Below, in pieces: positions 37,039-46,080 of a stretch of 64,000 bases of DNA (positions are counted from its first letter, which is position 1; each line of letters starts with the position of its first letter). The notes below the pieces were generated by a model. It worked only from the letters and a program-made list of their open reading frames with translations, was not told where the DNA came from and made no database searches. The DNA is from Pannonibacter indicus (GTDB lineage Bacteria; Pseudomonadota; Alphaproteobacteria; Rhizobiales; Stappiaceae), in NCBI RefSeq assembly GCF_001418225.1, contig NZ_LIPT01000003.1, positions 186,001-250,000 of the forward strand. The letters run 5' to 3'. The position numbers were made by a program, and so were the translations under genes.

Positions 37039-37671
37039 ATGGCCTGGACTCGCGAAGAAATGGCCCAGAGGGCCGCGCAGGAACTGGAAGACGGCTTCTA
37101 CGTCAACCTCGGCATCGGCATCCCGACGCTGGTTTCGAACTACATTCCCGATGGTGTGCATGTGACCCTGCAGTCGGAGAACGGTATGCTTGGCATGGGG
37201 CCGTTCCCCACGGATGACGAGGTCGATGCTGACCTGATCAACGCCGGCAAGCAGACGATCACGGAACTGCCGCACACGAGCTACTTCTCCTCCGCCGACA
37301 GCTTTGGCATGATCCGCGGCGGCCATATCGACCTGTCGATCCTCGGCGCCATGGAAGTGTCGGAGAAGGGGGATCTGGCCAACTGGATGATCCCCGGCAA
37401 GATGGTCAAGGGCATGGGCGGCGCCATGGATCTGGTGGCGGGCGTCAAGCGCGTCATCGTGCTGATGGACCACACCTCCAAGACTGGCGAAAGCAAGCTG
37501 CTCAAGTCCTGCAGCCTGCCGCTGACCGGCGTTGCCTGCGTTGACCGCATCATCACCAACCTTGGCGTCTTTGACGTGAAAGAGGATGGCCTGCATCTGG
37601 TGGAACTGGCCTCCGGCGTGACCCTTGATGAGGTCAAGGCTGCCACAGAAGCCAGCCTGATTGCGGCCTGA
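37039..37671 (+). CDS. scoB: 3-oxoacid CoA-transferase subunit B
   Basis: A 210-residue beta subunit of the same CoA-transferase. The catalytic glutamate, which forms the glutamyl-CoA thioester, lies in [14 protein letters not shown]. The segment [19 protein letters not shown] and [20 protein letters not shown] complete the family pattern. It is translated right after scoA (ribosome site GGGGAG). Together with the phasins and the shared TGC-N3-GCA operator, this suggests a role in polyhydroxybutyrate/acetoacetate turnover. Confidence 0.92.
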   Translation: MAWTREEMAQRAAQELEDGFYVNLGIGIPTLVSNYIPDGVHVTLQSENGMLGMGPFPTDDEVDADLINAGKQTITELPHTSYFSSADSFGMIRGGHIDLSILGAMEVSEKGDLANWMIPGKMVKGMGGAMDLVAGVKRVIVLMDHTSKTGESKLLKSCSLPLTGVACVDRIITNLGVFDVKEDGLHLVELASGVTLDEVKAATEASLIAA

Positions 37672-37699
37672 CCCGGACTGCACCAGACCGGAAACAGAT

Positions 37700-37727
37700 A
37701 AAGGGGGCAGCGGTGGCTGCCCCCTTT
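37700..37727. terminator. Bidirectional terminator between scoB and ggt
   Basis: A 12-bp stem AAAGGGGGCAGC/GCTGCCCCCTTT with a GGTG loop. On the plus strand TTTCGTCTTTT overlaps and follows its 3' arm; on the minus strand TTTATCTGTTTCC does. It sits between two convergent genes. Confidence 0.85.
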
Positions 37728-37752
37728 CGTCTTTTCAGCTGATGTTCAGCGG

Positions 37753-39510
37753 TCACTCGCCCATGGCGGTGCCTTCGCGGCGGGGATCGGCACTGCCGGC
37801 CAGTCCATCGGGCGTAAACTCGATCACGTGCAGGCCCGAGTTCATTTCGCTGAGCTTCACCTCATAGCCCATCGCTTTCAGCGGTTCGGCGAACTGTTCG
37901 GCTGCCGTGCCGGCTTCCAGGTCATAGGTGCCGAAGCGGTTGATGAGGTGGGGCTGGGCGACGATCTCTTCCACCGGCATCTGCCAGTCGATATAGGCAA
38001 TCAGCGCCTGTGCCACATAGCCGATGATCTGGCTGCCGCCGGGAGAGCCGATGGCCAGCAGCGGCTTTCCGTCTTTCATCACGATGGTGGGCGACATGGA
38101 GGAGCGCGGCCGCTTGCCGGGCTCGACACGGTTGGCCACCGGCAGGCTGCCGTCGCGGGTCTTGAAGGAGAAGTCGGTCAGCTCGTTGTTGAGCAGGAAG
38201 CCGCCCGTCATCAGCCGCGAACCAAAGCCGCTTTCAATGGTTGTCGTCATCGACACGGTGTTGCCGTCCCTGTCGGTGATGACGAAATGGCTGGTTGACG
38301 GTATGTCGAGTGCTTCGCCAATGCCATAGTTGAAGGCGTGGTCCCATTCCGGTTCGCCCGGCTTCACGGCATCGGCCGGCAGCGCCTTGCCGCCGTCGAG
38401 AAGCGCAGCGCGTTTGGCGAGATAATCCTTTGCAATCAGCCCATTGATTGGTACTGGCACGAAATCGGGATCGGCGAGATAGAGCTCCCTGTCCGCAAAG
38501 GCGAGGCGCTGCGCATCGCCGATCACGCGCCAGCTCTCCGGGTTCTGTGGCCCCAGCGCCCGAAGGTCGAAATTCTCCGCGATACCGAGAATTTGGCTGA
38601 TGGCCACGGCCCCTGAAGAGGGAGGCCCCATGCCGCAGACATCCAGCGCCCGGTAGCTGAAGCAGACCGGATCACGCTGCCTGATGCGGTAGTTGGCCAG
38701 ATCGGTGAGGGACAGAACGCCGGGATTGCCTTGCGCCCCGCGCACGGTCTGCACGATACCCTCGGCAATAGGGCCCTTGTAGAAGGCATCCGCTCCGCCG
38801 CTGGCAATGGCATCGAGGGTTTCGGCATAGGCCGGGTTCTTCAGGATGGCGCCAGCCTGCAAAGGTGCGCCTGAGGCGTCGAAGAAGTAGGCACGGGCGG
38901 CCGCATTGGTTTTCAGCCGGTCACCATCGGCTGCAATCAGCGCGGCAAGGCGCGGCGATACGGCAAAGCCTTCCGTTGCCAGCTTTGCGGCCGGCTGCAA
39001 CAGGCTGGCCCACTCTGCACGCCCGTACTGGCGGTGCACGTCTTCCAGCAGCCGCACGGTGCCCGGCGTGCCGGCGGAGCGCCCTCCGATGACCGCTTCC
39101 ATGAATTTCAGCGGCTGGCCCTCGGCATCAAGAAACAGTTTGGGCGTTGCTTCCGCTGGGGCTGTCTCGCGGCCGTCAAAGGTCGTGAGCGTGCCGGTTG
39201 CCGCATCGAAATAGACGAGGAAGGCACCGCCACCGAGACCGGAGCTCTGCGGCTCCACCAACCCAAGCACCGTCTGGACAGCCACCATGGCGTCGATGGC
39301 ATTGCCGCCGGAGGCGAGCACGTCCCGGCCGGCCTGCACGGCCAGCGGATTGGCCGCTGCCACCATGAATTGCTTTGCCTCGATGCGCGCTGCCGCTGCC
39401 CTACCCGTCGCCCGTTCCGGCGCAACCGTATCGGAAGCCTGCTGTGTGTGGCCTGATGTTGTGCCAAGCAGAAGTGCCAACGCCAGACTGGCAAGGAGTT
39501 TTGATCGCAT
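37753..39510 (-). CDS. ggt: Gamma-glutamyltransferase (gamma-glutamyltranspeptidase)
   Basis: A 585-residue periplasmic N-terminal nucleophile hydrolase. It is made as a precursor that cleaves itself and removes or transfers gamma-glutamyl groups, for example from glutathione. The signal peptide is residues 1 to about 22. The nucleophile is Thr406 in IPSTSHFVITD, which becomes the N-terminus of the small subunit. Supporting motifs are SGGNAIDAMVAVQTVLG, SGLGGGAFLVYFD, GMGPPSSGAVAISQILG and the late GSPGGSQIIGYVAQALI. It could also release glutamate from gamma-glutamyl amines, but its periplasmic location separates it from the Puu enzymes. Confidence 0.94.
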   Translation of the reverse strand: MRSKLLASLALALLLGTTSGHTQQASDTVAPERATGRAAAARIEAKQFMVAAANPLAVQAGRDVLASGGNAIDAMVAVQTVLGLVEPQSSGLGGGAFLVYFDAATGTLTTFDGRETAPAEATPKLFLDAEGQPLKFMEAVIGGRSAGTPGTVRLLEDVHRQYGRAEWASLLQPAAKLATEGFAVSPRLAALIAADGDRLKTNAAARAYFFDASGAPLQAGAILKNPAYAETLDAIASGGADAFYKGPIAEGIVQTVRGAQGNPGVLSLTDLANYRIRQRDPVCFSYRALDVCGMGPPSSGAVAISQILGIAENFDLRALGPQNPESWRVIGDAQRLAFADRELYLADPDFVPVPINGLIAKDYLAKRAALLDGGKALPADAVKPGEPEWDHAFNYGIGEALDIPSTSHFVITDRDGNTVSMTTTIESGFGSRLMTGGFLLNNELTDFSFKTRDGSLPVANRVEPGKRPRSSMSPTIVMKDGKPLLAIGSPGGSQIIGYVAQALIAYIDWQMPVEEIVAQPHLINRFGTYDLEAGTAAEQFAEPLKAMGYEVKLSEMNSGLHVIEFTPDGLAGSADPRREGTAMGE

Positions 39511-39871
39511 GGGCCTGATCTTTCCCTCTGTGGTGGAGTTTCAGCCTAGAGTGCTGATGTGGAGGGGACAAGAGCGAGGATGCCCGCTATCCGTGTGTTT
39601 GCTTATCTGTGTCATTTTGGGGCGTGAGATAAGTATTCTTGTCAGTTTCGCCGCAACGCGTTAACGCAGGGCGATGGCGCGTGGCCGAGGTTTTCGCGCT
39701 GCGGGAGCAGGCGTGCATTGCTTCGGGCGGTGTTTGCTTAGCTGAATAAGCACGTATCATGGTTTCCTGCCAGTTTGCATTTTTCTCTAGGCCGTCAATC
39801 GCAATGATAACTTTTCATGAGATCTTGCGAATTGTGGGCTTGGGTAATGCGACGGGATTGGCCGGGGAACA
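39511..39871. other. 361-base intergenic region between ggt and the GGDEF-EAL gene
   Basis: The region is divergent and must hold both promoters. I see a GCGTTAACGC palindrome near 39656-39665 and a TGCATTGCT, one base off the TGC-N3-GCA core, near 39713. There is no convincing small gene or terminator. Confidence 0.4.
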
Positions 39872-42067
39872 ATGGCACTCGCACTGGGCAAGGCGTGGAA
39901 GCGGCGAACGGGCCAGCGGTTTGGGTTGCGAATGCGGTTTACGCTGTTCGTGGTGCTGCTGTTTGCGTGTCTGACCGCAATTACACTGGTGACGGCCAGT
40001 GTTCTCGACTATCAGGATGAGCAGACGAAGTCTGTCGCTCATGTGCATTCTATCGGGGCTACCGTCAGCCGGCTTGCGGTGCCGCAACTGGCCAACCACC
40101 ATTATCTGATCCTCTCCCAGGAGCTTGAAAGCATCGCGGCCAGCGGTCTGGTACAGCAGGCCTATGTCTGGGACCCGCGCCGGACGATCCTTGTCGATTC
40201 CGACCCGAAGACCGGGATATTCGACCAGCAGGAGGTCAACCCGCTGCTTCTGGCGGCTTATTCTGCCGAGGAGGATCAGACACTTGTCGAGACAGGGCGC
40301 ATTTCGGTTGCCATGCCGGTGTGGTCCGCAGATGGCAGCACGGTGGCGGGCGCCGTGCTGGTTTCGGCAGAGCGGACGGCGATCACCAGTCAATTGCACA
40401 GCATCTGGCTGCGCAATGCCATTGTGTCGGTCTGCCTCCTGGCTGTGGCCGTTCCCGTGCTGCTGCATTTCGGCAATGGCTTCCTGAAGCCGATCAAGCG
40501 CCTGACTTCCATCGCCCATCAGGTGAGTGCAGGGGAGTTCGATGTGAAGTTCCCGGTCGAGCGCACCGACGAGATTGGCGTTCTGGCCCGCGCTTACAGG
40601 GATATGGTCAGTGAGATCAGCTCCAACATGGAGCAGATCAACAAGCTGGCCTTCACCGATTCCGTCACCGGCCTGCCCAACCGGGAGGCTTTCCGCCAGC
40701 ATTTTGCCCGCTACATGCGGCAGGCCGATGGCAGCCCGCGGCCGCTGACGGTGATGTTCATCGACCTTGACCGGTTCAAGCGCATCAATGACAGCTACGG
40801 CCACGATTGCGGCGATATTCTCCTGCGCGAAGTGGCGTCGCGCTTTGAAAAGGTTCTGCAAACCTTCGGCCGTTCCGAGACCGGGTTCACGGCCGGCTAC
40901 GGTATGCAGATCCGCTATCTGGCGCGGCTGGGCGGTGACGAATTTGCGCTGATCTATCCTGCCGGGGAAGACAGGCGGGACGAGATTCTGGCGCTGGCAG
41001 CTGAAATCCTGAAGGCCGTGGAAGAACCTTGCGATATCAACGGGCTGCAGCTGTCCATCGGCGCGAGCATCGGGATCGCCAATTTCCCGTCCAACGGGCG
41101 TGACTTCAGCGCCATTCTCAAGAATGCCGACATCGCCATGTACGCTGCCAAGAACACAGGGGGCAGCAGCAGTTTCACCTTTGGCCAGATCGCGGCAGAT
41201 GTGAAGGCGCAGGAACGGCTCGCTCTGGAAGCCGAATTGCCGATGGCGCTTGCAGCCGGCCAGATTACCGTGTTCTTCCAGCCGAAAGTCTCTGCGGCGA
41301 CCGGCGAGATCACGGGGGCGGAAGCTCTTGCACGCTGGATCCATCCGGAGCGCGGGCTGCTGACACCGGCAGCCTTCATCGCCATTGCCGAGGAAACCGG
41401 ATTGATCCTGCGCCTCGGCGACAGGGTTCTGGAGCTTGCCTGCCGTCAGGGACGGGAGTGGCTTGATCAGGGCAGGGGGCTGTCCCTGGCGGTCAATGTC
41501 TCGATGCGTCAGCTGGAATGGCCGGAGTTCCCCTCACGCGTGCTAGAGATTCTGGACCGGACGGGCTTCCCGCCTTCGCTTCTTGAGCTGGAAGTCACGG
41601 AGAGCGCCGCCATGGCCGATCCAGAGCGGGTGCGCAGCGCGACAGAGCGCCTGCGTATGGCCGGGATCCGCTTTGCCATTGACGACTTCGGCACCGGCTA
41701 TTCCAGCCTTGCCCATCTTCAGCGGATGCACTTCGATACATTCAAGATCGACCGCTCCTTCGTGGCCGGGCTTGGCGAGGACAAGAGCAATCGCGCCATT
41801 GTCCAGACCATTCTGGCAATGGCGCAGAGCCTTGACTATGACGTGGTGGCAGAAGGGGTTGAGACCGAGTTCCAGCTCGACTTCCTGCGCCTGTCCGGCT
41901 GCAAGACCGTGCAGGGCTTTCTGCTGGGCAAGCCGATGGCGGCTGAGACCTTCATCAAATGGCGGGCCGCGCATGAGGGTGAGGGGTGTGAAGATCTGCC
42001 CGCCCTGGCCTCGTCCTCCACTGTCCCGATGGAAAACGCCGGCGGGACTGACATTCACGCGGCCTGA
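39872..42067 (+). CDS. Membrane GGDEF-EAL c-di-GMP turnover protein with HAMP domain
   Basis: A 731-residue inner-membrane protein. The first transmembrane helix is at about residues 22-45, then a periplasmic sensor of about 130 residues, then a second helix near 185-205. A HAMP region (SIAHQVSAGEFDVKFPVERTDEIG, near 215-240) follows. The GGDEF domain has an intact RLGGDEF, so it could make c-di-GMP, but I see no RxxD inhibitory site before it. The EAL domain keeps EALARW, NVSMRQ, EVTESA, DDFGTGYSS, KIDRSF and AEGVET, so it should also cleave c-di-GMP. It stands alone; the signal sensed is unknown. Confidence 0.92.
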   Translation: MALALGKAWKRRTGQRFGLRMRFTLFVVLLFACLTAITLVTASVLDYQDEQTKSVAHVHSIGATVSRLAVPQLANHHYLILSQELESIAASGLVQQAYVWDPRRTILVDSDPKTGIFDQQEVNPLLLAAYSAEEDQTLVETGRISVAMPVWSADGSTVAGAVLVSAERTAITSQLHSIWLRNAIVSVCLLAVAVPVLLHFGNGFLKPIKRLTSIAHQVSAGEFDVKFPVERTDEIGVLARAYRDMVSEISSNMEQINKLAFTDSVTGLPNREAFRQHFARYMRQADGSPRPLTVMFIDLDRFKRINDSYGHDCGDILLREVASRFEKVLQTFGRSETGFTAGYGMQIRYLARLGGDEFALIYPAGEDRRDEILALAAEILKAVEEPCDINGLQLSIGASIGIANFPSNGRDFSAILKNADIAMYAAKNTGGSSSFTFGQIAADVKAQERLALEAELPMALAAGQITVFFQPKVSAATGEITGAEALARWIHPERGLLTPAAFIAIAEETGLILRLGDRVLELACRQGREWLDQGRGLSLAVNVSMRQLEWPEFPSRVLEILDRTGFPPSLLELEVTESAAMADPERVRSATERLRMAGIRFAIDDFGTGYSSLAHLQRMHFDTFKIDRSFVAGLGEDKSNRAIVQTILAMAQSLDYDVVAEGVETEFQLDFLRLSGCKTVQGFLLGKPMAAETFIKWRAAHEGEGCEDLPALASSSTVPMENAGGTDIHAA

Positions 42068-42083
42068 CGGATAGGCCCTCTCA

Positions 42084-43760
42084 TCAAGGCGCCGCCACAA
42101 GCCCGCGTTTGCTGACGCTCTGCCGGAAACTGCGCGCACTCGTGCTGGCCAGCAGGATCACCGGAACAAGCCCTGTCACAACGATCGCCAGCGCCGGCAG
42201 GGCTGCCTCCTCGAAGGCCTCGCGCGATGCCGCTTCGTAGACGCTCGTCGCCAGGGTGTTGAAGTTGAACGGCCGCAGCAGGATCGTCGCAGGCAGTTCC
42301 TTCATGCAGTCAACAAAGGTGATGAGCAGCGCCGACAGCAGAACCGGGCGCAGCAGCGGCATGTGCACCTCGCTCAGAATGCGGGTTGAACCGCGCCCCA
42401 GCGTGCGGGCCGCCATGTCGAGGTTGGGCGAAATCTTGCCGAAGCCGCCCTCCACCTGCCCATGTGCCACCGCGAGAAAACGGCAGAGATAGGCGTAGAC
42501 GAGTGCGGTCCCGGAGCCGATCAGCAGCAGGCCGGTACCGAAGCCGAACATCTGCTTCATCATCGCGTCAATGGCGTTATCGAGGCTGGCGAGCGGAATG
42601 AGAATGCCGACGGCAAGCACGGTGCCCGGCACCGCATAACCGATCGAAGCGATGCGCCCGCTCATGTGCAGCAGCTTCGACTTGTGCAGCCTTGCTGCAT
42701 AGACAAGCGTGATGGCAAGGCCGGTGATGACGCTGGAGGCAATGAGCGCCATCACCACGCTGTTGCGCATCGCCAGCATGAATGCCGGATCCTGTGCCTG
42801 CTCAAGGCGGCGGAACGCCTGGCCGGCCAGCATGCTCGCCGGAACGATGAAGCCGAGCACAATCGGAAGGGCGCAGACGGCTATGGCCAGCAGCGCGCGT
42901 GGGCCGGTGAGCTGGTACCGCGCCGGGGCATGGTGCTTGCCCCGGCTGCTGTCGAAGCGCAGATGCCGCCAGGCGCGGCGCTCAAGCGCCAGCAGGATCA
43001 CGACGATGATCAGCATGGCACAGGCAAGCTGCGCGGCTCCGGCAAGGTTCGAGCGATTCAGCCAGGTGTCGTAGATCGAGAAGGTCAGCGTCCGCACGCC
43101 GAAGAAGGTGACGGCGCCGATGTCGTTGAGGCATTCCATCAGCGCAAGGGCGATGCCCGCGGCAATGGCCGGACGCGACAGCGGCAGGGCAACGCGCAGG
43201 AAGAGCCGCAGAGGTCCGGCTCCCAGCGTGCGCCCCACATCCAGCGCGCTGGCGGATTGCAGCAGAAAGCTCGCCCGGGCCGAGAGATAGACATAAGGAT
43301 AGAGCACCGCACTCATTACGAAGATGGCGCCGCCCAGCGAGCGGATTTCGGGGAACCAGTAGTCCCGTGCTGTCCGGAAGCCGAAGATGGCCCTGACCGT
43401 GCTCTGCACGGGGCCGGAATAGGCCATCACATCCACATAGGCAAAGGCGATGATATAGGTCGGCACGGCCAGCGGGATCAGCAGCGCCCAGTCAAACAGG
43501 CGCCGTCCGGGAAAGTGGCACATGGTGACAAGCCATGCGGTGATGACACCCGTCACGCCGGTCAGGATGCCCACGCCCAGCAGCAGCAGAGCGGTCGTCT
43601 GCATGGCGCGCGGCAGGACAGTGGAGAACAGATGGCTCCAGTTGCCACCGGAAGACTCCAGCGCCATCAGGAACAGCGCCGCGACAGGCATGAGGATCAG
43701 GACAGCGGAAAGAATGGCTGAGATCAGCCAGATCCGGTCTTTTCTGGGGGCTGCGTTCAT
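42084..43760 (-). CDS. fbpB: Ferric iron ABC transporter permease (FbpB-type, fused dimer)
   Basis: A 558-residue inner-membrane permease built from two fused six-helix modules. Each has an ABC coupling loop: GRTLGAGPLRLFLRVALPLSRP in module 1 and ARTLGRGSTRILSEVHMPLLRP in module 2, cited by location near residues 185 and 465. Fused permeases of this kind serve Fe3+ (Fbp/Sfu/Afu) and thiamine uptake. The iron-type binding protein gene 136 bases upstream on the same strand decides for Fe3+. The start is uncertain: the ATG at 43758-43760 begins shortly before the first helix, and an upstream ATG at 43799 is possible. No ATPase gene is next to it. Confidence 0.87.
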   Translation of the reverse strand: MNAAPRKDRIWLISAILSAVLILMPVAALFLMALESSGGNWSHLFSTVLPRAMQTTALLLLGVGILTGVTGVITAWLVTMCHFPGRRLFDWALLIPLAVPTYIIAFAYVDVMAYSGPVQSTVRAIFGFRTARDYWFPEIRSLGGAIFVMSAVLYPYVYLSARASFLLQSASALDVGRTLGAGPLRLFLRVALPLSRPAIAAGIALALMECLNDIGAVTFFGVRTLTFSIYDTWLNRSNLAGAAQLACAMLIIVVILLALERRAWRHLRFDSSRGKHHAPARYQLTGPRALLAIAVCALPIVLGFIVPASMLAGQAFRRLEQAQDPAFMLAMRNSVVMALIASSVITGLAITLVYAARLHKSKLLHMSGRIASIGYAVPGTVLAVGILIPLASLDNAIDAMMKQMFGFGTGLLLIGSGTALVYAYLCRFLAVAHGQVEGGFGKISPNLDMAARTLGRGSTRILSEVHMPLLRPVLLSALLITFVDCMKELPATILLRPFNFNTLATSVYEAASREAFEEAALPALAIVVTGLVPVILLASTSARSFRQSVSKRGLVAAP

Positions 43761-43896
43761 GCGCGCTCTTGTCGGGGCTCTTCTGGGGGGGACCGGCATC
43801 TTCACGCCGCGTCATAGCACATCACGGGACGGCAAATGCAAGCAGGGTGCCGGAAATAATCTTCCGGCCCCCCTCTTGATCAGCCTGGTCAGGCGG

Positions 43897-44949
43897 TCAG
43901 GACTTCGGGCCTTCGTCGAAGGCAACCTTGTCGACCAGTTCGCTGGCTTCCTTGCGGAACTTCGCCACTTCCGAGAGCGGCAGGCTGTCAGCCTTCAATT
44001 CTCCCCAGGACTTGACCAGATCGGACGGCTCCACACCCGGGGTGACCGGATATTCGAAGTTCGCTTCGGCGTAGATCTTCTGGGCCTGGCCGGAGGTCAG
44101 GAACTCGATCAGCTTGACCGCATTGTCCTTGTTCGGCGCATGCTTGGCCATCACGACACCGGAGATGTTGACATGTGTTCCGCGGTCAGCGGCATTCGGG
44201 AACAGGATCTTGGCAGAGGCTGCCCATTCCTTCTGTTCCGGCTCCTTCTCGTTGTTCATCATGGCACCCATGTAATAGGTGTTGCCAAGCGCCAGATCGC
44301 ACTCGCCATTCATGATGCCCTGAACCTGGGACCGGTCGTTGCCGGCCGGCTTGCGGGCGAGATTGTCGCGCAGGCCAACAAGCCACTTCTCGGTTTCTTC
44401 CGCGCCCTTGTTGGCGATCATCGATGCGACGAGGCCAATGGTGTAGACGTGCTGGCCCGAACGGGTGCAGATCTTGCCCTTCCACTTCGGGTCGGCCAGT
44501 TCCTCATAGGTGATCGTGTCCTGTTTGACCCGGTCCTTGGAGGCGTAAACGATACGGGCGCGCGATGTCAGGCCGATCCAGTGGCCTTCCGGATCACGGA
44601 ACGCAGCCGGGATGTCATTGGCAACCACTTCCGAAACGACCGGCTGGGTGATGCCAGCCTGCTTGGCGCCATCAAGGCGGCCAATATCCACGGTCAGCAG
44701 CACGTCGGCAGGGGAGTTTGCACCTTCGGCCGCAATGCGCTCTTCCAAGCCTTCGCTGGCGAAGATGACGTTGGTCTTGATGCCGGTTTCTGCCGTAAAG
44801 GCATCGAGCAGCGGCTGAATAAGCGTGGGCTGGCGATAGGAATAGATGTTCACCTCGCCATCGGCGACAGCAGCCGTGGAAGCGGTTGCAGCAAGAAGTG
44901 CTGCCAGCAGGCTGGTGCGGGCAAGGGAATTCATCTTCGTCAGTCTCAT
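43897..44949 (-). CDS. fbpA: Ferric iron ABC transporter periplasmic binding protein
   Basis: A 350-residue periplasmic Fe3+-binding protein. Its signal peptide is about residues 1-29 (ending AAVADG). It starts EVNIYSYRQPTLIQPLLDAF, where the Tyr-rich YSYR is typical. The iron-ligating tyrosine pair is in LGNTYYMGAMMNN, and the SRARIVYASKDRV loop is also typical. The ATG at 44947-44949 follows a strong GGAGGATTACA. Upstream lies an ICE-like palindrome, which fits control by Irr when iron is short. It is probably co-transcribed with the permease gene. Confidence 0.92.
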   Translation of the reverse strand: MRLTKMNSLARTSLLAALLAATASTAAVADGEVNIYSYRQPTLIQPLLDAFTAETGIKTNVIFASEGLEERIAAEGANSPADVLLTVDIGRLDGAKQAGITQPVVSEVVANDIPAAFRDPEGHWIGLTSRARIVYASKDRVKQDTITYEELADPKWKGKICTRSGQHVYTIGLVASMIANKGAEETEKWLVGLRDNLARKPAGNDRSQVQGIMNGECDLALGNTYYMGAMMNNEKEPEQKEWAASAKILFPNAADRGTHVNISGVVMAKHAPNKDNAVKLIEFLTSGQAQKIYAEANFEYPVTPGVEPSDLVKSWGELKADSLPLSEVAKFRKEASELVDKVAFDEGPKS

Positions 44950-45023
44950 TGTAATCCTCCGGTCTGCAGAAATGACATTCCGCATAACTTGTCTCAGGCG
45001 GCCACCTGAGGCGCGCGAAATAT

Positions 45024-45036
45024 GAGTTTTAAACTC
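45024..45036. promoter_or_regulatory. GAGTTTTAAACTC palindrome near fbpA
   Basis: An inverted repeat GAGTTT-T-AAACTC, 75 bases before the fbpA ATG, close to where the promoter should be. It could be a second operator beside the ICE-like box; no factor is assigned. Confidence 0.35.
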
Positions 45037-45068
45037 CTGTATGTCAACAAGTGTATTAAATCAATAAG

Positions 45069-45083
45069 TTAGAATGATTCTAA
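45069..45083. promoter_or_regulatory. ICE/Irr-box-like iron control element upstream of fbpA
   Basis: TTAGAA-TGA-TTCTAA is a perfect inverted repeat. It matches the core of the iron control element bound by Irr in Hyphomicrobiales (TTAGAA and TTCTAA half-sites). It lies 120 bases upstream of the ferric-binding protein start. In known cases Irr acts when iron is low; whether it activates or represses here depends on the promoter position. Confidence 0.65.
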
Positions 45084-45336
45084 AAGTTGACGACGCTACT
45101 CCCCTTTTTTCAAAGCGGCGAAGCTGCCTTTATCATGCATTCAATCTGAGGGTGTGGACATGCGGGAGAGGAATAAGTCTTCTGTCCCTCTAACCTTTGG
45201 AAAATGCAGGTGCCGCGCGGCATCTGTTGCCGCCACAGGCCTGCGTCCGGTGGATTTCCGGGCAGGTTCCGAGAGCAGGTTGCAGACCCTTTGCCGCAGG
45301 TGCGGAAGGCGGATCACGAAAGCGTGAAAAGAAAAA

Positions 45337-45360
45337 CCCCGGACGCAGAAGCGTCCGGGG
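45337..45360 (-). terminator. Terminator of the 174-residue phasin gene
   Basis: A perfect 10-bp stem CCCCGGACGC/GCGTCCGGGG with an AGAA loop. On the minus strand it is followed by TTTTTCTTTTC. It lies 51 bases after the phasin stop. Confidence 0.85.
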
Positions 45361-45410
45361 GCTTGAAATCAGCCTGGCCTGAAAGCGTCAGGCCATCGCA
45401 CGAGGCTGGC

Positions 45411-45935
45411 TCAGGCGGCCTTCAGCTCCTTGAAGGACTTCTCGACAGCTTCCTTGACCGGCGCGGTAACGTCGGTGGTCAGCTTGGCCGCGAATTCCTG
45501 CATGTCCTTGGCCTGGGCGCTCAGCGTGTCGAACTGCTGGCGGGCGAAGGTGGACTGCAGCTCGATGGCTTCAGCAACGGTCTTCACCGACATCAGGTCC
45601 TTGATGAAGGAGAAGGTGGCGTCGGTGTTGGTCTTGGCAGCGTCGAGAGCCTTCATGTTGAACTCGAAAACGCCCTGACGGGAGGTTTCGAAGGTGTCTT
45701 CGAGCAGGTCGGTCGCCTCTTCGGCGGCGGACTTCACCTTGGTGTAGGCGTCGCGCGCCTGTTCGATACCTTTTTCGGTCATTTCACGGACCATGGCGGG
45801 AATTTCGATCTTGGGCATGGCAAAAGCCTCGAATTCAGCAAAGGGGGAAGCGGCAGTGGCCGGCTTGGTGGTCTTGGTGGCACGCGCCTTCGGCGCAGCC
45901 TTGGCCGGAGTCTCCGGCGTCGTCATTTCGCTCAT
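45411..45935 (-). CDS. phaP: Phasin family protein (polyhydroxyalkanoate granule-associated)
   Basis: A 174-residue amphipathic helical protein of the phasin_2 family, which coats polyhydroxybutyrate granules. The N-terminal 35 residues are an Ala/Lys/Pro-rich tail (TPAKAAPKARATKTTKPA). The helical core has MVREMTEKGIEQARDAYTKVK, LEDTFETSRQGVFEFNMKALD and LSAQAKDMQEFAAKLTTD. The ATG follows AGGAGATGACAC. Its promoter carries two TGCATTGCA sites 18 bases apart, in keeping with control by the repressor PhaR. The gene for polymer synthesis is not in the window. Confidence 0.9.
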   Translation of the reverse strand: MSEMTTPETPAKAAPKARATKTTKPATAASPFAEFEAFAMPKIEIPAMVREMTEKGIEQARDAYTKVKSAAEEATDLLEDTFETSRQGVFEFNMKALDAAKTNTDATFSFIKDLMSVKTVAEAIELQSTFARQQFDTLSAQAKDMQEFAAKLTTDVTAPVKEAVEKSFKELKAA

Positions 45936-46034
45936 GTGTCATCTCCTGCTTGGGCCGGAGTCGATCACGTGACAATCGCACCCGGCATGAGGGCGTCAGG
46001 CCCGTATGGCCCCGCCCTCGTCATCCGCATGCTT

Positions 46035-46063
46035 AATATAAGTGAGGTTTTGCTGCATTGCAA
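46035..46063 (-). promoter_or_regulatory. Promoter of the 174-residue phasin
   Basis: On the minus strand, -35 TTGCAA (complement of 46058-46063) and -10 TATATT (complement of 46035-46040) are separated by exactly 17 bases. The -35 lies inside the proximal TGCATTGCA operator, so a bound repressor would block RNA polymerase. Confidence 0.65.
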
Positions 46064-46080
46064 TATTATTTTGCATTGCA
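46054..46080. promoter_or_regulatory. Paired PhaR-like operators (TGCATTGCA x2)
   Basis: TGCATTGCA occurs at 46054-46062 and again at 46072-46080, 18 bases apart, with an AT-rich spacer. The first reads CTGCATTGCAA, close to the CTGC-N3-GCAG site of PhaR in related bacteria. The pair overlaps and flanks the phasin -35. Confidence 0.7.

Larger units (their letters stand above)
44950..45410. other. 461-base region upstream of fbpA: iron-control sites and phasin terminator
   Basis: The fbpA-proximal AT-rich part (45020-45090) contains two palindromes listed separately. The remainder (45091-45330) shows no convincing gene or hairpin. The terminator of the phasin gene closes the region at 45337-45360. 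Confidence 0.5.

Noticed and set aside
39708-39722. PhaR-like site upstream of the GGDEF-EAL gene (TGCATTGCT)
   Set aside because: The second half-site ends in T rather than A, and there is no paired site, so it was left out of the proposed regulon.
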